Assembly: GCA_021767625.1 (NCBI GenBank)
Contig: JAASTB010000162.1
Coordinates: 1-5,407 of the forward strand
Length of the DNA: 5,407 bases
From: Wenzhouxiangella sp.
GTDB lineage: Bacteria; Pseudomonadota; Gammaproteobacteria; Xanthomonadales; Wenzhouxiangellaceae
Reading direction: 5' to 3'
This document shows positions 1-5,407 of this stretch, piece after piece (the stretch's first letter is position 1; each line of letters begins with the position of its first letter). The notes beneath the pieces were generated by a model. The model was given only the letters and a program-made list of their open reading frames with translations, did not search any database and was not told the origin of the DNA. Made by a program: the position numbers and the translations under genes.

Positions 1-99
1 AGTGCCGGCACCCACTTCGAGGTCCAGCGGGGCGGTCAGCACGCAACCCCGGTCGGCCCAGTAGCGGTCCAGGGTGCGGATGAAATCCTGAAAATACAC
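1..99 (-). CDS. glyQ: Glycyl-tRNA synthetase alpha subunit, N-terminus only (partial at window edge)
   Basis: This is the alpha chain of the heterotetrameric (alpha2beta2) bacterial glycyl-tRNA synthetase, which charges tRNA-Gly in the cytoplasm; the alpha chain carries the class II aminoacylation core. Only 33 codons are inside the window, reading leftwards and running off base 1. Seen directly: the reverse strand encodes YFQDFIRTLDRYW followed by ADRGC and PLDLEVGAGT. This matches the well-known GlyQ opening (E. coli TFQGLILTLQDYW, then ARQGC, then PLDMEVGAGT) almost position for position. I chose the GTG at 99-97 because the homology begins right after it and no ATG is available nearby. 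A TTG at 132-130 is in frame but would add about 11 residues not expected in GlyQ. The Shine-Dalgarno sequence is weak. glyS is expected downstream, outside the window. The gene is divergent from the operon starting at 247 and is probably functionally unrelated to it. Confidence 0.9.
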   Translation of the reverse strand, partial: MYFQDFIRTLDRYWADRGCVLTAPLDLEVGAGT

Positions 100-246
100 G
101 GTCTTGGTCGACTCTGTCGGACAAGCCTGCAAGTATAACGGCCCATCCCGCGCCCGGTGGCTTCCATCCGGTTATGATGGTCGACCCAAACCGGCCCCTA
201 CTTCCACCGGCCGCGGCCAGACACCCGCCGGAGATCAGAACCCGCC
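100..246. promoter_or_regulatory. Divergent intergenic region between glyQ and the plus-strand operon
   Basis: These 147 bases separate two genes transcribed away from each other, so they should contain both promoters. On the minus strand TATACT (137-132) is a good -10 match about 33 bases before the glyQ GTG, but no convincing -35 sits 16-18 bases upstream of it. On the plus strand TATGAT (173-178) and TATAAC (134-139) are each 5/6 matches to a -10 box, again without a clear TTGACA partner. The region also holds the octamer TGGTCGAC twice (105-112, the first copy reaching into the glyQ leader, and 178-185), an 8-base palindrome GGTCGACC (179-186) overlapping the end of the TATGAT candidate, and a 10-base palindrome GGCCGCGGCC (209-218). 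Which elements are functional cannot be decided from sequence alone. Confidence 0.4.
230..233 (+). promoter_or_regulatory. Weak ribosome binding site for the propeller gene
   Basis: GGAG lies 13 bases before the ATG at 247. The spacing is longer than ideal, but this is the only purine-rich stretch in front of that start, and the signal peptide-like N-terminus directly after the ATG supports the start itself. Confidence 0.4.
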
Positions 247-1617
247 ATGCGCCATTCGCTCAAGCCGCTCCTGCTCATCGCCCTCGTCGTCGCGGCCCTG
301 TTGCCCCTCGTCGCCTGGCCCTGTTTCACCAGCCAGCGGGCGCAGGTGCTCGAGAAGCAGCACCCCGATCTGGAATTCGAGAGCCTGGCTCACCAGATGC
401 ACCGGCAGTCAAAGATCAGCTACGACTTCTCCGGGCCGACCGACTGCGTCGACGGCTCGGCAGACGTATTCAGCTGCCAATCGGTTCGCCTGGCCGGATG
501 GCTGCCGCTCCAGGACATCGGCGGCGGCGCCAACGGGGCCGATAACTGGGGCTGGGTCCACCGCGACAGCGGTCGGATGTTCGCCCTCATGGGCCGCTCC
601 AACGGCGTGGCTTTCGTCGAGATCACCGACCCGGAAAACCCCGTCTACATCGGCAACCTGCCGCGACCGGCCGGCGTCGGCGAGGACGTCTGGACCGACG
701 TCAAGACATACCGCGATCACGCCTACGTGGTGGCCGATTCGGTCAGCGGTCAGGGCATCCAGGTCTTCGACCTTCGCCGCCTGCTCGATCCCGGTAGCGA
801 ACTGCCGATCACCTTCGACCACGATGCGCACTTCACCGGATTCGACAGCGCGCACAACATCGCCATCAACGAGCGCAGCGGCTTCGCCTACGCCGTCGGC
901 AGTGATCAATGCGCCGGCGGCCTGCTGATGGTCGATATCCGCCAGCCGCAGAATCCGCAATACGCCGGATGCTATGACGGCGACGGCTACACGCACGACG
1001 TCCAATGCGTGATCTACCACGGACCCGATGCCGACTACCAGGGCCGCGAGATCTGCCTGGCCAGCAACGAGGACAGCGTCACCATTGTCGATGTCACCGA
1101 CAAGGCCGACCCGGTTCAGGTGGGACGGCACACCTATGCCGGTTCGCAGTACACCCATCAGGGCTGGCTGACGGAAGATCAGCGCTACTTTCTCGTCGAC
1201 GACGAACTCGACGAATTTCGGGACAACCTCGAGGGCACCCGCACCCTGGTCTTCGATTTCGCGTCCCTCGACACCGCACCCCCGCCGGCCGAGTACATCG
1301 CCGACGGACTGGCCATCGACCACAACCAGTACGTGATCGGCGACTACGTGTTCCAGGCCAACTATGAGCGCGGCCTGCGCATCCTGAGGATCGACGACGC
1401 CGGTTCGGGAAATCTCACCGAGGTGGCCTACTTCGATACGTTTCCGGGCCGTGGTGACCTCGATTTTCAGGGCGCCTGGAACGTCTTTCCCTACTTCGGC
1501 AACAACATCATTCTCGTGTCCGACTACAACCGGGGCCTGTTCATCCTCGAAGTCACCGATGCCGACATCGCCCGCGCTTTGCGCGCGGAAGTCTTCGGAG
1601 ACCGATTCGAGCCTTGA
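247..1617 (+). CDS. Exported choice-of-anchor B family protein (LVIVD-repeat beta-propeller)
   Basis: This 456-residue protein is predicted to be exported and to fold as a beta-propeller; its biochemical role is unknown. Residues 1-7 are basic (R2, K6) and residues 8-24 form a hydrophobic stretch, so it has a Sec-type signal peptide or N-terminal anchor. C26 follows in AWPC, which is not a good lipobox. From residue 120 on, LVIVD-type strands recur near 120 (GVAFVEITD), 169 (GIQVFDL), 225 (GLLMVDI), 277 (SVTIVDVTD), 331 (TRTLVFDF), 376 (GLRILRID) and 430 (GLFILEVTD), consistent with about seven blades. Conserved-looking His motifs precede several strands: H203-N, H250-D, H304-Q and H359-N. 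This pattern is typical of the choice-of-anchor B family, whose members share the body but differ in C-terminal sorting tails. Here the tail is FGDRFEP. Seven cysteines could form disulfides. The stop overlaps the next gene's TTG start by 4 nt. Family assignment is secure; function is not. Confidence 0.85.
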   Translation: MRHSLKPLLLIALVVAALLPLVAWPCFTSQRAQVLEKQHPDLEFESLAHQMHRQSKISYDFSGPTDCVDGSADVFSCQSVRLAGWLPLQDIGGGANGADNWGWVHRDSGRMFALMGRSNGVAFVEITDPENPVYIGNLPRPAGVGEDVWTDVKTYRDHAYVVADSVSGQGIQVFDLRRLLDPGSELPITFDHDAHFTGFDSAHNIAINERSGFAYAVGSDQCAGGLLMVDIRQPQNPQYAGCYDGDGYTHDVQCVIYHGPDADYQGREICLASNEDSVTIVDVTDKADPVQVGRHTYAGSQYTHQGWLTEDQRYFLVDDELDEFRDNLEGTRTLVFDFASLDTAPPPAEYIADGLAIDHNQYVIGDYVFQANYERGLRILRIDDAGSGNLTEVAYFDTFPGRGDLDFQGAWNVFPYFGNNIILVSDYNRGLFILEVTDADIARALRAEVFGDRFEP

Positions 1618-2372
1618 GTGCGCGACCCCGTTTGCTGATCGTCAAGACCGGTTCGGCCTTCGCCGAAGCAAGACGCCGCTTCGGTGACTTCGAAACCTGG
1701 TTCATTCGCTCGATCGGGCCCAAGCGCTTCGACTACCTGACCATCGACGTCAGCGTGGGCGAATCCCTGCCCGACCGGGAGTCGGTGGGCGAATTCGCTG
1801 GCGTGGTCGTGACGGGCTCCCCGGCCATGGTGTCCCACCGGCTCGACTGGTCCGAGCGCACTGCCGCCTGGTTGGCTGATCTCGTGCGCGAGGATCGCCT
1901 TCCCGTACTGGGCGTGTGCTACGGCCACCAACTCATCGCCCACGGCCTCGGCGGGCGGGTCGGCCCCAACCCCGCGGGCCGCCGCATGGGTACCCGTGTG
2001 CTCACGGTCGATGCACCGGACGATCCCTTGCTCGGGCCGCTGGCGCCCGCTTCATCGGTCAACGTCACGCACCTCGAGGTCGTTCTCGAGCCGCCGCCAT
2101 CGGCCCGCGTACTGGGCCGCACGGAAAGCGATCCCAACCACGCCATCCACTTCGGCGGACACAGTTGGGGCGTGCAGTTTCACCCCGAATTCGATGCCGC
2201 GATCATGCGATGCTATGTCGAGGCGAGAAGCGAGTTGCTCGACGGGGAAGGCTTCGACAGCAAGGCCATTCTCCAGGCCGTGACCGAGACCCCGGCGGGA
2301 GCCGGGTTGCTCCAACGATTTGCCGACATCTGCGAGTCCACCGGAGGAGACGACCATGACAAGAGCCGCTGA
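1614..2372 (+). CDS. Stand-alone class I glutamine amidotransferase (GMP synthase glutaminase-like)
   Basis: This 252-residue cytoplasmic protein has the triad-type glutaminase fold, which hydrolyses glutamine (or a gamma-glutamyl compound) to release ammonia. Seen directly: TGSP at 67-70 (oxyanion side), the nucleophile elbow GVCYGHQ with C102, and the catalytic pair in QFHPEF with H190 and E192, so the triad is complete. It resembles the GMP synthase-like GATase1 subfamily but lacks the ATP-pyrophosphatase and dimerisation domains of GuaA, so guaA is not a suitable name. About 55 residues follow the triad, ending in a polar tail (GGDDHDKSR). The start is TTG at 1614, overlapping the previous stop as TTGA; GGAG at 1597-1600 is its only nearby ribosome-binding candidate, and a second TTG at 1632 is less likely. 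The 3' end overlaps the next gene by 17 nt. Acceptor substrate and partner synthase are unknown; a role in nucleotide metabolism is inferred only from neighbours. Confidence 0.85.
   Translation: MSARPRLLIVKTGSAFAEARRRFGDFETWFIRSIGPKRFDYLTIDVSVGESLPDRESVGEFAGVVVTGSPAMVSHRLDWSERTAAWLADLVREDRLPVLGVCYGHQLIAHGLGGRVGPNPAGRRMGTRVLTVDAPDDPLLGPLAPASSVNVTHLEVVLEPPPSARVLGRTESDPNHAIHFGGHSWGVQFHPEFDAAIMRCYVEARSELLDGEGFDSKAILQAVTETPAGAGLLQRFADICESTGGDDHDKSR
2343..2350 (+). promoter_or_regulatory. Strong Shine-Dalgarno that fixes the start of the RNase gene
   Basis: GGAGGAGA is the best ribosome binding site in the window and ends 5 bases before the ATG at 2356. It decides that start over an in-frame TTG at 2320, which would add 12 residues (reading PTSASPPEETT after the start) with no ribosome binding site and no family similarity. 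The site lies inside the 3' end of the amidotransferase gene. Confidence 0.85.
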
Positions 2373-3729
2373 CACCACGATTCGCTTCCTGGGTGCCGCC
2401 GGCACCGTCACGGGATCGAAGTTCCTGCTGCGCTGCAAGCGGTCGAACTACCTGGTCGACTGCGGCATGTTCCAGGGCTACAAGAACCTCAGGCAGCGCA
2501 ACTGGCGCTCGCTCCCCGTCGACCCCGCGCAGATCAAGCACGTGATTCTCACGCACGCGCACATCGACCACTCCGGCTGGCTGCCCGTCCTCTGCCGCGA
2601 AGGCTTCAAGGGCAAGGTCCTGGCCACACCGGCCACCCGCGACCTGTGCCGATACCTGCTGCCCGACAGCGGCTTCATCCAGGAAAAGGACGCCGAGGAC
2701 GCCAACCGACACGGCTGGACCAAGCACCGCCCCGCCAAGCCGCTCTACACCAAGGCCGAGGCCGAGGAATCCCTCAAGAGCTTCCGGACGGTGCGGTTTC
2801 ACGAGCCCTACCGCACCGATCACGTCGAACTGCTTTTCCGCCACGCCGGCCACATTCCCGGCGCGGCGACCGCGGAGTTGAACGTTCACGGCATGCGCAT
2901 CGTCTTCAGCGGCGATCTGGGCAACTACAACAGCGCAACCATGCCCGAACCCGAGCCGGTGCGCGAAGCCGACTACCTCGTCGTCGAATCCACCTACGGC
3001 AACCGGCGCCGGAACCACGAGGACGCCGAGGCCGAAATCGCGGCCATCGTCAACGACACGGTCGCCCGCGGCGGCAGCGTGATCATCCCGGCCTTCGCCG
3101 TCGGCCGCACGCAGCTCATCCTCCACCACCTCAACCGGCTGATGCGCGCGGGCACGATTCCGAAGATTCCGGTGTACCTCGACAGTCCGCTGGCCATCAA
3201 TGCCACCGAGGTCTTCGCCGACCATCCCGACGACCATCGGCTGACCGGCGCCGAAGCCGAGGCGGCCTGTTCCCTGCCCGAGTTCGTCCGCGACGTGGAC
3301 GGCTCCAAGGCGCTCGACCGGGATCCGCACCCCAAGATCATCATCGCCGGCAGCGGCATGGCCACCGGCGGCCGGGTCATTCATCACCTCAAGGTCTACG
3401 CCCCCGACGCGCGCAACACCATCCTGTTCGCCGGTTACCAGGCTGGCGGCACGCGCGGCGCCAAGATGGTCGCCGGCGAGGAGTCGGTCAAGATCCACGG
3501 CCAGTACTGGCCGGTGAAGGCCCGGGTCGAGAACCTCGACATGCTCTCGGCGCATGCCGACGCCGACGAAATCATGCGCTGGCTTTCCGGCTTCGAGCGT
3601 CCGCCCAAGCTCACCTTCATCGTCCACGGCGAACCGGACGCCTCCGACGCCCTGCGGCTGCGCATCGAAGAAGAGCTGGGCTGGGACTGCGTGGTGCCCG
3701 ACCACGACTCGGAGCACGCGCTGGGATGA
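2356..3729 (+). CDS. Beta-CASP metallo-beta-lactamase-fold ribonuclease (YSH1/CPSF73-like)
   Basis: This 457-residue protein is a predicted zinc-dependent RNA-processing or RNA-degrading nuclease acting in the cytoplasm. All family motifs are present in order: D35 (VDCG, motif 1), HAHIDH at 67-72 (motif 2, ligands H67, H69, D71, H72), H166 in HAGHIPGA (motif 3), D187 in SGDLG (motif 4), E211 in VESTYG (motif A), H400 in LSAHAD (motif B) and H424 in VHGE (motif C). The beta-CASP cap lies between about 210 and 390, including IIPAFAVGRTQ and AGSGMATGGR. The length fits the single-domain bacterial and archaeal relatives without N-terminal KH domains. The family includes both endonucleases and 5'-3' exonucleases; which activity this protein has is not readable. 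It overlaps the upstream gene by 17 nt and the downstream gene by 4 nt (ATGA), pointing to coupled expression with nucleotide-metabolism genes. Confidence 0.92.
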   Translation: MTRAADTTIRFLGAAGTVTGSKFLLRCKRSNYLVDCGMFQGYKNLRQRNWRSLPVDPAQIKHVILTHAHIDHSGWLPVLCREGFKGKVLATPATRDLCRYLLPDSGFIQEKDAEDANRHGWTKHRPAKPLYTKAEAEESLKSFRTVRFHEPYRTDHVELLFRHAGHIPGAATAELNVHGMRIVFSGDLGNYNSATMPEPEPVREADYLVVESTYGNRRRNHEDAEAEIAAIVNDTVARGGSVIIPAFAVGRTQLILHHLNRLMRAGTIPKIPVYLDSPLAINATEVFADHPDDHRLTGAEAEAACSLPEFVRDVDGSKALDRDPHPKIIIAGSGMATGGRVIHHLKVYAPDARNTILFAGYQAGGTRGAKMVAGEESVKIHGQYWPVKARVENLDMLSAHADADEIMRWLSGFERPPKLTFIVHGEPDASDALRLRIEEELGWDCVVPDHDSEHALG

Positions 3730-5249
3730 GCGCCCGAGCGCACGCACCCAACGGCAACAACCTGGTCGCGCGCCGACTCGGACTGGACACGCACGACGAG
3801 CTGGTCGTCATCACGCGGCGCGACTGCCCGGTCTGTCGCTCGGAGGGTTTCTCGGCCCACGCCCGGGTGCGCCTGAAGAACGGGCGGCGAAGCATCATCG
3901 CAACGCTCTACCAGGTCGAGTCCGAATGGCTCGGCCTGCACGAACTGGGTCTGTCCGAATCCGCCTGGCACCGCCTGGGCATCGAGGAAGGCGACCTGGT
4001 CCACATCAGCCACCCGCAGCCGGTGGCGTCCCTGAGCGCGGTGCGCGGCCGCATCTACGGCAAGCGCCTCGACCGCGCCCAGATGCACGCCGCGATCAAC
4101 GACATCGCCGCCGGACGCTATGCCGACGTCCACCTGGCCATGTTCCTGAGCAGCATGGCCGCCCGCGATCCCGACGACGACGAACTGACCGACATGATCG
4201 CGGCCATGGTGGCGGTGGGCGAAAAGCTCGAATGGCCGCGCGAGACCATTGTCGACAAGCACTGCGTGGGCGGCCTGCCCGGCAATCGCACCACGCCGCT
4301 GGTCGTCCCCATCGTCGCCGAGCACGGTCTGTGGATGCCCAAGACCTCTTCGCGGGCGATCACCTCGCCGGCCGGCACGGCCGACACCGTCGAAACGATG
4401 ACCCGCGTCGACCTGGACATCGCCGCGCTGCGCAAGGTCGTCGAACAACAGGGCGGCTGCATGGCCTGGGGCGGGGCCATGCGCTTGAGCCCGGTCGACG
4501 ACACGCTCATCCGCGTCGAACGCCTGATGGATATCGACGCCGAGGGCCAGATGGTCGCCTCCGTGCTTTCCAAGAAGGTGGCCGCGGGTTCCACCCACCT
4601 GGTCCTGGACGTGCCGGTCGGCGAAACGGCAAAGGTCCGCTCGCAGGCCGACGCCGAGCGCCTGGTCGCCCGGTTCGAGCAGGTCGGTGAGCGTTTCGGC
4701 ATGAAGGTCCGGGTGCTGGTCACCGACGGCACGCAACCCGTGGGTCGCGGCATCGGCCCGGCGCTGGAGGCCCGCGACGTCCTGTCCGTGCTCGCCAATG
4801 CCGACGATCAGCCTATCGACCTGCGTGAAAGAGCCGTTCTGCTGGCCGGCGCCCTGCTGGAGTTGGCCGGGGTGGCCGAAACCGGCGAGGGCGGCATGCT
4901 GGCCGAGGAAACCCTGGCCAGCGGACGAGCGCGGGCGCGCTTCGAAGCCATCTGCCGGGCGCAGGGAGACTTCCGCGATCCACCGGTCGCCGGCGAGACC
5001 CACGACATGCCCTCGGCCCACAGCGGCGTGGTCACCCGTTTCGACAATCGCCGTCTGGCCCAGGTGGCCAAGCTGGCGGGCGCCCCGGGCGCGCCGGCCG
5101 CGGGCGTGTACATGCACGCGCGCATCGGCGACCGCGTCGAACGCGGTCAGCCGCTCTACACCATCCACGCCGAGTCGCGCGGCGAGCTCGCCTATGCCCG
5201 CGAGTACGCCGAAACCAACGGCATCGTCGTCATCGGAGAGAAACCATGA
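3726..5249 (+). CDS. Thymidine phosphorylase family protein, AMP (NMP) phosphorylase-like
   Basis: This 507-residue protein is predicted to phosphorolyse a nucleotide or nucleoside, releasing the base; archaeal AMP phosphorylases turn NMP plus phosphate into ribose-1,5-bisphosphate. Its length matches archaeal AMP phosphorylase (about 500), longer than E. coli DeoA (440), because of an extra N-terminal domain (about 1-100). That domain contains DCPVCRSEGF with C34 and C37. The phosphate/nucleotide loop is VDKHCVGGLPGNRTT (176-190), then KTSSRAITSPAGTAD (206-220), which replaces the SGRGLGHTGGT motif of true thymidine phosphorylases. D271, S279 and K303 fall where the proton donor and AMP-binding Ser and Lys lie in the archaeal enzyme, as I remember its residue numbering, at a constant offset of 15. 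The C-terminal domain ends with the usual HARIGDRV and YTIHAES motifs. ATG 3726 overlaps the previous stop (ATGA). Automatic annotation would probably say thymidine phosphorylase (deoA-like); I consider the NMP substrate more likely but unproven. Confidence 0.88.
   Translation: MSARAHAPNGNNLVARRLGLDTHDELVVITRRDCPVCRSEGFSAHARVRLKNGRRSIIATLYQVESEWLGLHELGLSESAWHRLGIEEGDLVHISHPQPVASLSAVRGRIYGKRLDRAQMHAAINDIAAGRYADVHLAMFLSSMAARDPDDDELTDMIAAMVAVGEKLEWPRETIVDKHCVGGLPGNRTTPLVVPIVAEHGLWMPKTSSRAITSPAGTADTVETMTRVDLDIAALRKVVEQQGGCMAWGGAMRLSPVDDTLIRVERLMDIDAEGQMVASVLSKKVAAGSTHLVLDVPVGETAKVRSQADAERLVARFEQVGERFGMKVRVLVTDGTQPVGRGIGPALEARDVLSVLANADDQPIDLRERAVLLAGALLELAGVAETGEGGMLAEETLASGRARARFEAICRAQGDFRDPPVAGETHDMPSAHSGVVTRFDNRRLAQVAKLAGAPGAPAAGVYMHARIGDRVERGQPLYTIHAESRGELAYAREYAETNGIVVIGEKP
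5235..5240 (+). promoter_or_regulatory. Shine-Dalgarno for the PRPP synthetase-like gene
   Basis: GGAGAG sits 5 bases upstream of the ATG at 5246, inside the last codons of the phosphorylase gene. It supports this start over the in-frame ATG at 5267. Confidence 0.75.
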
Positions 5250-5407
5250 GTGAGCCCAGGGGGGCGATGATCCTGCCGCTGCCGGGCAGCGAGGACCTGG
5301 CGGAATCCATCGCGGGCAGCATGAGCTTGTCGACCGGTCGACTGGAGTGGCGGCGCTTCCCCGACGGTGAAAGCTATGTCCGCCTGCATGAAAACCCGAC
5401 CGATCGC
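5246..5407 (+). CDS. Ribose-phosphate pyrophosphokinase (PRPP synthetase)-like, N-terminus only (partial)
   Basis: The first 54 codons of a PRPP synthetase-family protein are present before the window ends. The family transfers pyrophosphate from ATP to ribose-5-phosphate, giving PRPP and AMP in the cytoplasm. Seen directly: MILPLPGSEDLAESIA (8-23), the first beta-strand and helix of the phosphoribosyltransferase-like fold, then RRFPDGESYVRL (36-47), the conserved RFxDGE segment. The E. coli-type enzyme has RFSDGE followed by a different strand; FPDGE-x-YVR is closer to archaeal and divergent bacterial PrsA homologues. It may therefore be a second, specialised paralogue rather than the housekeeping prs, and I give no symbol. 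The start overlaps the phosphorylase stop as ATGA with a good ribosome binding site. The ATP- and PRPP-binding motifs lie outside the window, so activity cannot be confirmed. Confidence 0.83.
   Translation, partial: MSEPRGAMILPLPGSEDLAESIAGSMSLSTGRLEWRRFPDGESYVRLHENPTDR

Noticed and set aside
313..327. Lipoprotein signal (lipobox) around C26 of the propeller protein
   Set aside because: The residues before the cysteine are A-W-P, which do not fit the L-[AS]-[GA]-C pattern, so a lipoprotein was not called.
104..928. Open frame (274 codons) on the plus strand overlapping the glyQ start and the propeller gene
   Set aside because: Its translation is low-complexity Ser/Arg/Pro/Thr-rich with no motif. 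It starts next to glyQ and runs out of frame through the propeller gene.
2203..3747. Long open frame (514 codons) on the minus strand opposite the RNase gene
   Set aside because: Same antisense shadow effect; all beta-CASP motifs lie on the plus strand.
3435..5168. Long open frame (577 codons) on the minus strand opposite the phosphorylase gene
   Set aside because: GC-rich codon usage leaves the antisense frame free of stops. Its translation (rich in His, Gly, Val, Asp) has no recognisable motif, while the plus strand has a complete enzyme.
2646..5249. A single 867-codon open frame covering most of the RNase gene and the phosphorylase gene
   Set aside because: The first 360 codons are an out-of-frame reading of the RNase gene, rich in Arg, Pro and Ala. 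Phosphorylase homology begins only after the ATG at 3726, so this is not a fusion protein.
1600..5260. Terminators or internal promoters between the plus-strand genes
   Set aside because: The genes overlap at every junction, leaving no intergenic space, and no hairpin followed by a T-run was seen.
107..5342. GTCGAC hexamer appears about 11 times, more than base composition would suggest
   Set aside because: Most copies are in-frame GTC GAC (Val-Asp) codon pairs using favoured codons, so codon usage explains the excess without a DNA-level function.

Overview
The window is GC-rich (roughly two thirds G+C) bacterial chromosome. It carries the start of glyQ on the minus strand, then a very compact run of five plus-strand genes. 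The two-subunit glycyl-tRNA synthetase alpha chain, the codon usage and the protein styles suggest a proteobacterium, most likely a gammaproteobacterium. The secreted propeller protein ends in FGDRFEP, which resembles C-terminal tails I remember from Xanthomonadales/Wenzhouxiangella-like secreted proteins. That placement is inference, not proof.

Layout: 1-99 (minus) is the N-terminus of glyQ, cut by the window edge. 100-246 is a divergent intergenic region that must hold the start signals for both directions. 247-1617 encodes an exported choice-of-anchor B (LVIVD-repeat) beta-propeller. 1614-2372 encodes a stand-alone class I glutamine amidotransferase with a TTG start. 2356-3729 encodes a beta-CASP metallo-beta-lactamase-fold ribonuclease. 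3726-5249 encodes a thymidine phosphorylase-family protein with the AMP (NMP) phosphorylase signature. 5246-5407 is the N-terminus of a PRPP synthetase-like protein, cut by the window end. Every junction in the plus-strand run overlaps (4, 17, 4 and 4 nt) and no terminator is visible, so the five genes probably form one translationally coupled operon.

Functional reading: the last three genes make a plausible cytoplasmic nucleotide-recycling set. A beta-CASP RNase would release nucleoside monophosphates, an NMP phosphorylase would split them into free base plus ribose-1,5-bisphosphate, and a PRPP synthetase-like enzyme works at the neighbouring phosphoribosyl node. The amidotransferase belongs to the same broad family as the GMP synthase glutaminase domain. 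The exported propeller at the head of the operon does not fit this scheme and is the main contextual puzzle. No RNA genes, mobile elements or CRISPR arrays were seen.
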